Part shown: piece after piece, positions 8,057-15,932 of the stretch | Layout: every line of letters begins with the position of its first letter | How positions within the stretch are numbered: the stretch's first letter is position 1 | NCBI GenBank assembly: GCA_963794605.1 | Contig: CAWCEN010000004.1 | Span: 558,001 to 622,000, forward strand | Length of the DNA: 64,000 nt | Direction: 5' to 3' | Origin: VAXT01 sp963794605 | Lineage (GTDB): Bacteria; Actinomycetota; Thermoleophilia; Gaiellales; Gaiellaceae | The notes under the pieces: model-generated | Seen by the model: the letters and a program-made list of their open reading frames with translations, nothing else | What the model was told of the DNA's origin: nothing | The model's database searches: none | Made by a program: the position numbers and the translations under genes

Positions 8057-9839
8057 TCAGCGGCGCCCGACGGTGAGTCGGACCTTGCCGCCCCCTCTCA
8101 TGTGCGTACCCGCCCCCGGGCGCTGGGAGAGAACGCGCCCGACGCGACGCGAGTGTCGTCTCGTGACGCGCCCCACCGAGCAGTGCGCGCGGCGGATGCG
8201 CGTGCGTGCTCGCCCGAGCTTCATGCCGACGACACGTGGAACGACGCATCGCCTTGCCGGTGGCGGCGGAGGAGGGGGAGGGCCCGGTGGCGGAGGCGGT
8301 GGGGGTGGTGGCGGAGGCGGCGGAGGCGGCGGAGGCGGTGCCGGCGGCGGAGGTGGAGGCGGCGGAGGTGGAGGTGGAGGCGGCGGAGGCGGCGGAGGCG
8401 GCGGAGGCGGCGAGGTGGCGGAGGCGGCGGAGGTGGAGGTGGAGGCGGTCCGTAGAGACCCGTGTGCCGCGCGTTCCCGCCGAACTGGCCCCACTCGATG
8501 GCGCCGTAAGTCGAGCCGTGCAGGTCGTACACCCAAACCTTGTCGTACAGCCCTTCGAAGCCGCTCCACGCGCTCCCGAGCACGACGAGCTCGTTTCGGC
8601 CGTCGAGATCGATGTCCGCGATCGCCGGCACGCCGCCCGACCCCAGCTCGAGCTGCTTCGGAAAATGCGGATGCAGGACGCCGTTCCGGTCGTAGAGCCG
8701 GACCTCGCCCGACTCCGAGGAGCCCGCGACCTGCTTCGTGACCGCAATGTCCTGCAGCCCGTCCCCGTCCACGTCCCCGATCACCGGAGCGGAGCTGCCC
8801 TGCCAGCTGTTCGCCCACGTGCGCGGCCAGCCCGGGAAGACCGTCCCGTTGCCCTTCCAGACGTTGAGCGCATCGTCGGTCTGCACGACGATCTCGGGCA
8901 CGCCGTCGCCATCCAGGTCTCCGAGCGCAGGCGCGGTTCCGTAAGCGACGTCGCCGACGGCGGTCATCGTCCGCTCGACCGTCCCGTTCGCCGCCAGCAC
9001 CTTGACGTACGACGTGATTCCCTCGGACGCAACGAGCACGATCTCCGGCGCGCCGTCCCCGTCTATGTCTCCGATCGCCGGAAACGTGTCGACCTCGCCG
9101 TTCATCAGGACGGGGAAGCCGGCGACCTCGCTGCCGTTGCGGTGGTACGCATGGATGTAGATCCCGGGGCTCGTCCACCCGGACACGGTCACGATCTCGG
9201 GCGCCCCGTCGCCGTCGAGGTCGCCGATCGCGGGGGTGTGGCGCTCCTGTCCGCCGTCTCCGCTGACCGGCCAGCCCGGGAGACCCGTCCCGTTCGCCCG
9301 GTACGCGTGCAGCGCCCAGTCCTCCTCCTCGACGAAGATCTCGTCGAGCCCGTCGCCGTCCACGTCGCCCAGGCTCGGCGGCGAGGCGATGTAGTTGGAC
9401 GCCTCGCGCGGCCACCCCGGGAGCATCGCGCCGGCGCCGTTGTAGGCGACGAGAGCACCGCCGAAGTGCGCCGAGAAGACCTCCAGCCCTGGATCGGACG
9501 CCGAGAGCTGGCCGAGGGCCGGCATGGCCGCGCCCAGGATCCCGACCGGCCATCCGGGTTCCGCAGACCCGTCCGCGTTCCAGGCATAGAGCGGCCCGGC
9601 GGCGAGCCCGGTCGCGAGGATCTCGAGCGTGGGGTCGGCGTCGATGTTTCCGACGAGCGTGAGAACCGCCGGCCCTCCGTGGTACGTCCCGGCGCGCTCG
9701 TAGGTCTTGACTGGGAAACCGGGCTCGAGGTCGGGGTCAGTACCGGAGGGGGCCGCGGATGCAGCCGCCGCAGCGACGACGATTGCTGCCACGAGCGTGG
9801 CGATGAGCGTTCCCCCAGAATCTCACCTGACCCCCTCAT
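8057..9839 (-). CDS. Secreted VCBS/FG-GAP repeat protein with PASTA tail (frameshifted)
   Basis: An exported beta-propeller protein of about 590 residues if two frame breaks are repaired. At least seven repeats carry the FG-GAP calcium motif DxDGDGxxE (for example IGDLDGDGAPEIV, IGDVDGDGLQDIAV). A proline-only linker follows, then a PASTA-like domain (VPRVVGMKLGRARTRIRRA) ending at 8057. The propeller frame (9792 to about 8412) and the PASTA frame differ by one base inside the GGC/GGA tract, where one G appears missing at 8410-8412. A TAGACT box lies 5 nt before an ATG at 9839 whose frame would join the signal peptide if one base were added in the C-run at 9812-9816; otherwise translation starts at GTG 9792. 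PASTA suggests peptidoglycan binding. Each break could be a sequencing error or real slippage. Confidence 0.7.
8259..8449. repeat. Imperfect GGCGGA/GGTGGA low-complexity tract
   Basis: About 190 bp of GGC, GGA and GGT triplets on the plus strand, which encode a poly-proline linker on the minus strand. It separates the propeller and PASTA parts of the secreted protein. The triplet pattern is broken at 8410-8412, exactly where the reading frame shifts. Such tracts are prone to polymerase slippage and to assembly error. Confidence 0.9.
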
Positions 9840-9844
9840 CGGGG

Positions 9845-9850
9845 AGTCTA
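9845..9850 (-). promoter_or_regulatory. -10 box for the VCBS-repeat gene
   Basis: TAGACT on the minus strand, 5 nt before an ATG at 9837-9839. It is the same hexamer seen before radA, gltX, lapA and others. It argues for initiation at 9839 rather than at GTG 9792, and thus for an early frame break. Confidence 0.45.
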
Positions 9851-9851
9851 A

Positions 9852-10163
9852 CTAGCGTCGTACCGCGGCCTTCTTGCGCAGCTGCTCGCCGACCTTGCGC
9901 GCCGCTGCGCGTAGCTCGCGGTCCTGCTCGTCGTCGTCGGCGATTGTGGTCAGGATCAGAATCGTCTCCCGCTGGGGCGAGCCGTTACTCAGGCAGATGA
10001 TCGCGAGCCGACGCACGGCCTGGTTGTCGTCGTGCGAGGCGAGCTCGTGGAGAAGCGGGCGCACGTCGTTGACGAGCCCGGGATGGTCGCGGGAGAGGAG
10101 CTCGAGCGAGATCAGCGCCGAGCCGCGACACGCGGGGCTCTCGTCCTCGAGCCCGCGCCGCAA
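9852..10163 (-). CDS. HEAT-repeat-like protein
   Basis: At least 103 residues of paired helices resembling HEAT/armadillo repeats (RGSALISLELLSRDHPGLV, QAVRRLAIICLS), a protein-interaction scaffold. The start given is the first standard codon, TTG at 10161-10163. The same frame stays open and HEAT-like upstream (SIRSPDYRERAVAYRAVGQF) up to about 10355, next to the citrate synthase stop, but contains no ATG, GTG or TTG there. The real start may therefore be a CTG near 10355, giving about 167 residues, or a base may be missing. It lies directly after the citrate synthase gene on the same strand and may share its transcript. The function is unknown. Confidence 0.55.
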   Translation of the reverse strand: MRRGLEDESPACRGSALISLELLSRDHPGLVNDVRPLLHELASHDDNQAVRRLAIICLSNGSPQRETILILTTIADDDEQDRELRAAARKVGEQLRKKAAVRR

Positions 10164-10347
10164 GAGCTCCGTCTTCTGCCGGAAGCGGAACTGCCCGACC
10201 GCCCTGTACGCGACGGCGCGCTCGCGATAGTCCGGCGAACGGATGGAAGCCTCGAGCTCGTCCTGCCACTTGGTCCGCAGCTCGGCGAGCTCGCGCTCCG
10301 AGCCCTGTTCTGCGAGCGAGGCCGCCTCGGCAGCGGCTGACGCGAGC

Positions 10348-11427
10348 TCAGACAGCGCTCAGCGACCGCGGCTCGGGGCCGACGTAGCGGTCGGCGGGCC
10401 TGAACAGGCGCCCGGTCTGCTTCTGCTCGAGGATGTGCGCCGACCAGCCGGCCACACGCGAGCACGCGAACATCGCCGGTGTCAGGTCCGGCGGGACATC
10501 GGCGGCGTCCAGGAGCACGGCGGAGTAGAACTCGACATTCGTTGCGATCACGTAGTCCGGCTTTCGCTTGTGGAGCTCGGCCAGCGCCGCCTCCTCTAGC
10601 GCCTCGGCGACCTCGATGCGCGGCGAACCGACCTCCTGAGCCACGCGCTTCAGAATCCGCGAACGAGGATCCTCAGCGCGATAGACGCGGTGGCCGAAGC
10701 CCATGATCCGGCCGTGCTGCTCGAGGATGTTCTTGACGTAACCCTCCGGATCGCCGGTCTTCGCCACTTCGTCGAGCATCGGCAGCACACGTGCGGGCGC
10801 ACCGCCGTGCAGGGGCCCGCTCAGCGCTCCGACGGCGGCTGACATCGCCGCGCCACAATCGGCTCCGGTCGAGGCGACCACCCGCGCAGTGAACGTGGAG
10901 GCGTTGAGGCCGTGCTCCGCGGTGCAGATCCAGTACGTGTCGATCGCCTTCACGTCATCCGGATCCGCCTCGCCGCGCCACCGGAGCAGGAACTTCTCGG
11001 CCGCCGTCTCGCCTCGCGCCACGACGTCGTCCGGCGCCGGCTCGCGTCCCTCCGCGACGGCCGCCGAGCGCGCCACGATCCCCATCATCTGCGCGGACAG
11101 CCGTCCGAGGTCGTCGCGAGCTTGCTCGTCGTCGATGTCGACGAGCTTCTTGAGCTTCCACACGCCGGCGAGGTGAGCGACCTCGGACTGGAGATCGGCG
11201 GGCGCGTTGCCGGTCAGGCCCTGCGGCACATACGGCTCGGGGTCGGGCATCTTCGAGTTCAGGTCGTTGTCGACCAGCAGTCCCCAGATGTTCTCGTACG
11301 GGTACCGCCCGACGAGGTCTTCGATGTCGTAGCCGCGGTAACGGAGCGCGCCGCCTTCCCGATCGGGCGCGGCGATCGCCGTTTCGACTGCGACGACGCC
11401 CTCGAGTCCGGGCTTGAAGTCGTTCAT
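10348..11427 (-). CDS. Citrate synthase (CitA-type)
   Basis: A 359-residue enzyme condensing acetyl-CoA and oxaloacetate to citrate. Catalytic segments are AEHGLNAST (H172), GPLHGGAP (H207) and GFGHRVYR (H246). The usual catalytic Asp in the NVDFYSG motif is Glu here (NVEFYSA, E299). I recall Glu at this site in the shorter actinobacterial CitA-like group, which also shares the C-terminal ILEQKQTGRL segment. The gene is divergent from isocitrate dehydrogenase with only 32 bp between start codons. A TAGATT box 8 nt before the ATG suggests a leaderless transcript. A 2-methylcitrate synthase role cannot be excluded, but the TCA context favours citrate synthase. Confidence 0.88.
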   Translation of the reverse strand: MNDFKPGLEGVVAVETAIAAPDREGGALRYRGYDIEDLVGRYPYENIWGLLVDNDLNSKMPDPEPYVPQGLTGNAPADLQSEVAHLAGVWKLKKLVDIDDEQARDDLGRLSAQMMGIVARSAAVAEGREPAPDDVVARGETAAEKFLLRWRGEADPDDVKAIDTYWICTAEHGLNASTFTARVVASTGADCGAAMSAAVGALSGPLHGGAPARVLPMLDEVAKTGDPEGYVKNILEQHGRIMGFGHRVYRAEDPRSRILKRVAQEVGSPRIEVAEALEEAALAELHKRKPDYVIATNVEFYSAVLLDAADVPPDLTPAMFACSRVAGWSAHILEQKQTGRLFRPADRYVGPEPRSLSAV

Positions 11428-11435
11428 CGATCCGA

Positions 11436-11441
11436 AATCTA
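11436..11441 (-). promoter_or_regulatory. -10 box for citrate synthase
   Basis: TAGATT on the minus strand, 8 nt before the ATG, with no Shine-Dalgarno between. Only 4 bp separate it from the oppositely oriented box for icd, so the two promoters probably compete or are co-regulated. Confidence 0.55.
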
Positions 11442-11445
11442 TCGG

Positions 11446-11451
11446 TAGAGT
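11446..11451 (+). promoter_or_regulatory. -10 box for isocitrate dehydrogenase
   Basis: TAGAGT, 8 nt before the ATG of icd, with no ribosome-binding sequence between. Any -35 element would lie inside the citrate synthase start region. Confidence 0.55.
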
Positions 11452-11459
11452 CGCCGCCG

Positions 11460-12548
11460 ATGACTCACCGAGTGACCCTGATTCCGGGCGACGGCACCGG
11501 CCCGGAGCTGACCGAGGCGACCCGTCGCGTGCTCGAGGCGACCGGCGTCGACTTCGACTGGGACGTCCAGCTCGCCGGCAGCGACGTGATGGATCAACAC
11601 GGCGGGAACCCGCTTCCCGACCACGTCCTGGACGCGATCCGCGCCAGCGGCGTCGCGCTCAAGGGCCCGATCACGACCCCGGTCGGCGGCGGCTTCCGCT
11701 CGGTCAATGTCGCGCTGCGCAAGGGCCTCGACCTCTACGGCCAGGTGCGACCCTGCAAGAGCTACCCGGGAGTCCGGTCACGCTACGAGGACGTCGACCT
11801 CGTGATCGTCCGCGAGGCGACCGAGGATCTTTACGCCGGCATCGAGTACGAGGTCGGCTCGCCCGAGGCTGTGGAGCTGACCGAGTGGATCCGCGCGCGC
11901 GGCGGCCAGCTGCCCGACAACTCCGGGATCTCGATCAAGCCGATCTCGATCGAGGGCACGCGCCGGATCGTCCAGTTCGCCTTCGACTACGCGCGCCGGC
12001 TCGGTCGCCGCAAGGTGACGACCGTGCACAAGGCGAACATCATGAAGTTCTCGGACGGTCTCTGGCTCCAGATCTCACGCGAGGTCGCGGAGCAGAACAC
12101 GGACATCGAGTTCGAGGACCGGATCGTCGACAACCTCTCGATGCAGCTCGTCCAGCGGCCCGAGGAGTACGACGTGCTCGTGCTTCCGAACCTGTACGGC
12201 GACATCGTCTCCGACCTGGCCGCAGGCCTGATCGGCGGGCTCGGACTGGCGCCGGGCGGCAACTTCGGCACCGAGGCGGCCGTGTTCGAGCCGACTCACG
12301 GCTCCGCGCCCAAGTACGCGGGCCAGAACAAGGTGAACCCGATGGCGATGATGCTCTCCGGCGTGCTCATGCTGCGGCACCTCGAGCAAGCCGGCGCAGC
12401 CGACCGCCTCGAGGAGGCGATCGCAGCAGTGATCGCCGAGGGCAGGAGCGTGACCTACGACATGAAGCCGTCGCGCGACGATCCGACCGCCGTCGGGACG
12501 AGCGACGTGGCAGACGCGATCATCGAGCAGATGGGGGTGACCGTTTGA
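11460..12548 (+). CDS. icd: Isocitrate dehydrogenase, NAD-type IDH/IMDH family
   Basis: A 362-residue beta-decarboxylating dehydrogenase converting isocitrate to 2-oxoglutarate. Visible motifs are VTLIPGDGTGPEL at the N-terminus, FRSVNVALRKGLDLYGQVRP and REATEDLYAGIEYE (substrate site, closest to mitochondrial and bacterial NAD-IDH), NLYGDIVSDLAAGLIGG (metal-binding aspartates) and EPTHGSAPKYAGQ (cofactor loop, NAD-like). Length and motifs fit IDH better than isopropylmalate dehydrogenase, and the neighbours are citrate synthase and malate dehydrogenase. Its stop overlaps the next start (TTGA), so the two are probably translated together. Confidence 0.85.
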   Translation: MTHRVTLIPGDGTGPELTEATRRVLEATGVDFDWDVQLAGSDVMDQHGGNPLPDHVLDAIRASGVALKGPITTPVGGGFRSVNVALRKGLDLYGQVRPCKSYPGVRSRYEDVDLVIVREATEDLYAGIEYEVGSPEAVELTEWIRARGGQLPDNSGISIKPISIEGTRRIVQFAFDYARRLGRRKVTTVHKANIMKFSDGLWLQISREVAEQNTDIEFEDRIVDNLSMQLVQRPEEYDVLVLPNLYGDIVSDLAAGLIGGLGLAPGGNFGTEAAVFEPTHGSAPKYAGQNKVNPMAMMLSGVLMLRHLEQAGAADRLEEAIAAVIAEGRSVTYDMKPSRDDPTAVGTSDVADAIIEQMGVTV

Positions 12549-13474
12549 GCCGGCGTCGCAAGGTGACGGTCGTCGGAGCCGGGAACGTCGGCGCGACGTG
12601 CGCGCAGGAGCTCGCGCGGCGCGACTACTGCGACGTCGTGCTCGTCGACATCAAGGAGGGCCTTCCCGAGGGCAAGGCGCTCGACATCAACCAGGCCGCC
12701 GCCGTGCTCGGCTACGAGCCGAATGTGACCGGCTCGACGAGCTACGAAGCCACCGCCGGGTCGGACGTCGTCGTCATCACCGCGGGAGTCCCGCGCACGG
12801 GCGACATGAGCCGCGACGACCTCGTGTCGACGAACGAGAAGATCGTCGGCTCCGTCACGGAGGCGGCAGTAGCGCAGTCGCCGAACGCGATCCTGATCAT
12901 CGTCTCGAACCCGCTCGACGCGATGTGCCACGTCGCCAAAACCGTCTCCGGCTTCCCGAAAGAGCGTGTCTTCGGCCAGGCCGGGATCCTCGACACGGCG
13001 CGTCTCCAGACGTTCATCGCCTGGGAGACGGGCTCGTCCGCGAAGGACGTGCAGGCCGTCGTTCTCGGCGGCCACGGCGACCAGATGGTCTCGGTCATCT
13101 CCGCGACGACAGTCGGCGGCGTGCCGCTGACCAAGCTCGTCTCCATGGATCGAATCGACGAGCTCGTCCAGCGAACTGCCGTCGGCGGAGGCGAGGTCGT
13201 CAAACTGCTCGGCACCTCGGCCTGGTACGCGCCCGGCGCCGCGAGCGCGCAGATGGTGGACGCGGTCATGCTCGACGAGAAGCGCATCTTGCCCTGCACC
13301 GCCTATCTCGAGGGCGAGTACGGGATCGACGGCCTCTACATGGGCGTCCCGGTCAAGCTCGGCGCGGGCGGGATCGAGGAGATCGTCGAGCTCGACCTGA
13401 CCGACGACGAGCAGGCCGCACTCCAGGCATCGGCAGACGCCGTTCGCGAAGTCGTCGGCGTCCTCGGTTCCTAG
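12545..13474 (+). CDS. mdh: Malate dehydrogenase (lactate/malate dehydrogenase family)
   Basis: A 309-residue enzyme oxidising malate to oxaloacetate with NAD. TTG is the likely start: it overlaps the icd stop by 4 bp (TTGA) and gives the expected N-terminus SRRRKVTVVGAGNVGAT with the Rossmann loop. Further motifs are VSNPLDAM, GQAGILDTARLQTFIA (substrate Arg) and the catalytic His in VLGGHGDQMV. The LDH-like tetrameric type of MDH is favoured by SNPLD and by the TCA-cycle operon. With icd it forms an icd-mdh pair followed 2 bp later by a short-chain dehydrogenase. Confidence 0.88.
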   Translation: MSRRRKVTVVGAGNVGATCAQELARRDYCDVVLVDIKEGLPEGKALDINQAAAVLGYEPNVTGSTSYEATAGSDVVVITAGVPRTGDMSRDDLVSTNEKIVGSVTEAAVAQSPNAILIIVSNPLDAMCHVAKTVSGFPKERVFGQAGILDTARLQTFIAWETGSSAKDVQAVVLGGHGDQMVSVISATTVGGVPLTKLVSMDRIDELVQRTAVGGGEVVKLLGTSAWYAPGAASAQMVDAVMLDEKRILPCTAYLEGEYGIDGLYMGVPVKLGAGGIEEIVELDLTDDEQAALQASADAVREVVGVLGS

Positions 13475-13476
13475 CG

Positions 13477-14220
13477 ATGGACTTCGGTCTCAGCGGCCGG
13501 ACGGCGATCGTCTGCGGCTCGTCCGCCGGAATGGGGCTGGCGGCCGCCGAGGCACTCAGCGCCGAGGGCGCCAACGTCGCCATGTTCGCGCGCCGCCGTG
13601 ACGAGCTCGGACGCCAGGCCGAGAGACTCGGAGCGCTCGCCGTCCGCGGCGACGTCACCAACCCCAAGGATTTGAAGCGCCTCGTCGAGAAAACGCTCGA
13701 GGCCTTCGGCAGCATCGACATCCTGGTCAACAACAGCGGCGGCCCGCCGCGTACGTCAGCCCTGGAGCTGACCGACGAGGACGTCGAGTCCGCCGTCGAG
13801 CTGCTCCTGATCTCTGCGATCCGGCTCACGAACCTCTGTCTCCCCCATCTTCGGCGAAGCGGGAACGGGCGGATCATCAACATCGAGTCCAGCTCGGTTC
13901 GCGAGCCGCTCGACAACCTGGCTCTCTCCAACCTGGTACGCCCGGGCGTGATCGGCTGGGCGAAGACGCTCGCCCGCGAGGTCGGTCCGGACGGAATCAC
14001 GGTCAACTCGATCGCGCCCGGGAAGATCGAGACAGAGCGCCTCGCCGAGTCGTTCGTCAACCGCTCCCGGGCCGATGAGATGGCCGTGATCCCTCTGCGC
14101 CGCTTCGGCCGGCCGAGGGAGGTCGCGGAAGTGATCTGCTTCCTGGCCTCCGACCGGGCCTCGTACGTGTCCGGCACGGTGATCCCGGTCGACGGCGGCC
14201 TCTCGCGCTCTCTGCTCTGA
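13477..14220 (+). CDS. Short-chain dehydrogenase/reductase lacking the catalytic Tyr-Lys
   Basis: A 247-residue Rossmann protein of the FabG-like SDR group. The cofactor loop GSSAGMGLA and NNSGG are present, and the C-terminal segment RPREVAEVICFLASD is typical. At the active site the expected YxxxK is replaced by LALSNLVR, while the preceding serine run (ESSS) is kept. A known SDR subgroup has this LSN replacement, so classical ketoreductase chemistry is doubtful. The gene begins 2 bp after mdh and is probably in the same operon. Substrate unknown. Confidence 0.75.
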   Translation: MDFGLSGRTAIVCGSSAGMGLAAAEALSAEGANVAMFARRRDELGRQAERLGALAVRGDVTNPKDLKRLVEKTLEAFGSIDILVNNSGGPPRTSALELTDEDVESAVELLLISAIRLTNLCLPHLRRSGNGRIINIESSSVREPLDNLALSNLVRPGVIGWAKTLAREVGPDGITVNSIAPGKIETERLAESFVNRSRADEMAVIPLRRFGRPREVAEVICFLASDRASYVSGTVIPVDGGLSRSLL

Positions 14221-14241
14221 ACCAGACCCAGTACGCCCCCG

Positions 14242-14247
14242 TATCCT
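14242..14247 (+). promoter_or_regulatory. -10 box for the PDZ-Lon protease gene
   Basis: TATCCT, 6 nt before the ATG at 14254, without a Shine-Dalgarno. It separates this gene from the icd-mdh-SDR operon. Confidence 0.5.
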
Positions 14248-14253
14248 GACAAA

Positions 14254-15261
14254 ATGGCCCGGTTCTTCAAGCTTCTCGTTGCGGGCGGCCTCGTGCTCGC
14301 GGCCGTCGTCGGGCTGCTCTACCTCATCCCTTCGGACGAGTACATCTTCCTGCCGGACAAGGCCCAGCCGCTCGCGCCGTACGTCACCGTGGAGGGCGAG
14401 CGCCAGGACCGTGACGGCGGCGGGATCTACTACGTCGCAATCGAGGTCAAGAAGGCCAGCCTGCTCGAGAAGCTGTTCCCGGGCCTGCACGAGGGCTCGA
14501 CGCTCGTCCCGGCAGAGGCCGTGGTCGCTCCGGGCCAGAGCGACCGGCAGCACCAGCGCCAGGAGCTGAGGGCGATGGCCCAGTCCCAGGAGATCGGTGC
14601 CGCGGTTGCACTGAAGGAGCTCGGCTACCGCGTCCCCGTCAAGTCACCCGGGACCGTGATCGCCGACGTGAACCCGAACGGGCCTTCCGCGGGCAAGCTG
14701 CGAGCGAACGACGCGATCGCTGCCGTTGACGGCCACCCGACTCCGTCGCTCCCTGCTCTGCGCCGTCAGATCACGAGGCACCGCCCGGGCCAGCGCGTCG
14801 CGCTCACCGTGCGCCGCGGCGGCACAGTCCGCACGGTCGACGTGAAGACGGCGCCGGACCCCGAGGACAAGAAGCGCTCGGTCATCGGCGTGCTCACGAG
14901 CTGCGCTTTGCAGACCCCGACGAAGATCTCGCTTCCGGTCCCTGTTCACATCGACCTCGGGCAAGTCGGCGGGCCGTCGGCCGGCCTCGCGTTCGCTCTC
15001 GACGTCGCCGAGAAGCTCGGGCACGACGTCGATCACGGCCACAAGGTGGTGGCAACCGGAGAGATGTGTCTCGACGGCTCGGTCATCCCCGTCGGAGGCC
15101 TCAAACAGAAGACGATCGGGGCCAGGCGCGCCGGAGCGGACGTCTTTCTCGTTCCGGCTGGGGAAAACGCCCAGGAAGCACGCCGCTACGCAGGAAACAT
15201 GCGCGTAATCCCTGTGCACACTTATCGACAGGCGTTGCGCGCGCTGGCAACGCTGAACTGA
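14254..15261 (+). CDS. Membrane-anchored PDZ-Lon-like (S16) protease, YlbL family
   Basis: A 335-residue protein with one N-terminal membrane segment (about 7-26), a divergent extracytoplasmic region, a PDZ domain (about 115-200) and a C-terminal Lon-type protease domain (210-335) without any ATPase. The Ser-Lys dyad is visible: S242 in VGGPSAGLAF and K284 in VGGLKQK. The layout matches the YlbL/SdrC-like proteases of Gram-positives, which act outside the membrane; the substrate here is unknown. The ATG follows a TATCCT box by 6 nt. A hairpin with a T-run follows the stop. Confidence 0.87.
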   Translation: MARFFKLLVAGGLVLAAVVGLLYLIPSDEYIFLPDKAQPLAPYVTVEGERQDRDGGGIYYVAIEVKKASLLEKLFPGLHEGSTLVPAEAVVAPGQSDRQHQRQELRAMAQSQEIGAAVALKELGYRVPVKSPGTVIADVNPNGPSAGKLRANDAIAAVDGHPTPSLPALRRQITRHRPGQRVALTVRRGGTVRTVDVKTAPDPEDKKRSVIGVLTSCALQTPTKISLPVPVHIDLGQVGGPSAGLAFALDVAEKLGHDVDHGHKVVATGEMCLDGSVIPVGGLKQKTIGARRAGADVFLVPAGENAQEARRYAGNMRVIPVHTYRQALRALATLN

Positions 15262-15276
15262 AAGGCTCGGAAATCC

Positions 15277-15311
15277 GCAAATTTCGGCAGTTTGATCCTG
15301 CCGGAATTTGC
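15277..15311 (+). terminator. Intrinsic terminator after the PDZ-Lon gene
   Basis: A 14-bp stem (GCAAATTTCGGCAG with its partner, one G-T pair) closed by a 7-nt loop and followed by TCAGTTTTC. It begins 16 nt after the stop codon, the expected place for a Rho-independent terminator. Confidence 0.75.
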
Positions 15312-15406
15312 TCAGTTTTCGTCCCCGGCGACTCTTGAAACTCGCGGCACTAGCCCTCATGATCGCTCGAATCGCCGGGTACGCCAGCCAGGAGCAAAAA
15401 CAGACA

Positions 15407-15574
15407 GTGAGCAAAAAGAATAAAGCAAGCTGCGCACTTTGCTACTTCAGGCAAGCTGGCCTGTGCGCCCTCCCCGAGTCCCCCTGCCCGACCTTTCGCC
15501 CGGTCGGTAGAGGCACTCTCTCTCCCCCGCAACAGGCCCGCTTGATACCGCGGGCCGCCCAGCACGCCGCCTAA
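15407..15574 (+). CDS. Four-cysteine microprotein (55 aa)
   Basis: A 55-codon frame starting at GTG 15407, with AGGAG 12 nt upstream. Residues begin VSKKNKAS and hold four cysteines at 9, 12, 20 and 27 (CALCYF, GLCALP, SPCPTF), a spacing that could bind zinc. The surrounding DNA is more A-rich than the window average. There is no membrane segment or signal peptide. It lies between the terminator of the protease gene and the promoter of lapA, so it needs its own promoter, which I cannot place. No family is recognised. Confidence 0.5.
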   Translation: MSKKNKASCALCYFRQAGLCALPESPCPTFRPVGRGTLSPPQQARLIPRAAQHAA

Positions 15575-15594
15575 CGACGCGCTGGGCCGGCCCG
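15551..15594. other. Hairpin overlapping the end of the microprotein gene
   Basis: Arms CGGGCCGCCCAGC (15551-15563) and GCTGGGCCGGCCCG (15581-15594) pair over 13 bp with one bulged base. There is no T-run. It could end transcription before lapA or act as an mRNA stabiliser. Confidence 0.4.
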
Positions 15595-15619
15595 CCTAGT
15601 TCGCCCGCTCGAGGGTCTT

Positions 15620-15625
15620 TAGACT
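15620..15625 (+). promoter_or_regulatory. -10 box for the LapA-like gene
   Basis: TAGACT, 6 nt before the GTG at 15632, with no ribosome-binding sequence. Confidence 0.55.
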
Positions 15626-15631
15626 CGTTTC

Positions 15632-15910
15632 GTGGGGCTGTTCAGGCGACCCAGCGGGCCGGTAGAAGATTGGCAGCCTCGTCTGTACGCGATCGTCATC
15701 GGGCTCGTCCTGATCGCGCTCTGGCTGATCGCGTTCATCGTCAAGAACAACGACCCGGTCAAGATCGACTTCGTTCTCTTCTCGGCGAACGCACGCCTGA
15801 TCTGGCTGTTCATTCTCCTGATCGCGATCGGCTTCCTGGGCGGCGTTCTCGGTTCCCAGCTCTACCGGCGGCGGCGCCAGTCCGGCCGTTCACAGCTACC
15901 GGAGAATTGA
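15632..15910 (+). CDS. LapA-domain (DUF1049-like) membrane protein
   Basis: A 92-residue inner-membrane protein with two transmembrane helices (about 18-40 and 56-80), separated by a short loop containing NNDPVKIDFVLF, which is the signature of the LapA/DUF1049 family. A basic C-terminal tail (YRRRRQSGRS) is probably cytoplasmic. In Gram-negatives LapA works with LapB in envelope assembly; the role in this organism is not known. It is monocistronic: the next gene is on the opposite strand. Confidence 0.8.
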   Translation: MGLFRRPSGPVEDWQPRLYAIVIGLVLIALWLIAFIVKNNDPVKIDFVLFSANARLIWLFILLIAIGFLGGVLGSQLYRRRRQSGRSQLPEN

Positions 15911-15932
15911 TGTCGGCACCGCGAAGCGGCGC

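Noticed and set aside
8259..8449. Possible CRISPR array
   Set aside because: Units are 3-6 bp and continuous, with no spacers; it is a coding low-complexity tract.
8073..8741. Long Gly/Arg-rich plus-strand frames across the GGC/GGA tract
   Set aside because: They are the complement of the proline linker and VCBS repeats; composition is an artefact of the triplet repeat, with no ribosome site or domain.
11414..11459. Extension of malate dehydrogenase upstream through the isocitrate dehydrogenase region
   Set aside because: The frame is open but its product there is Arg-rich nonsense; homology starts at 12545.
15360..15410. Cyclic-di-AMP riboswitch-like CCGGGTACGCC near 15375
   Set aside because: Only one short consensus-like piece is present; the paired stems and the downstream hydrolase gene expected for that riboswitch are missing.
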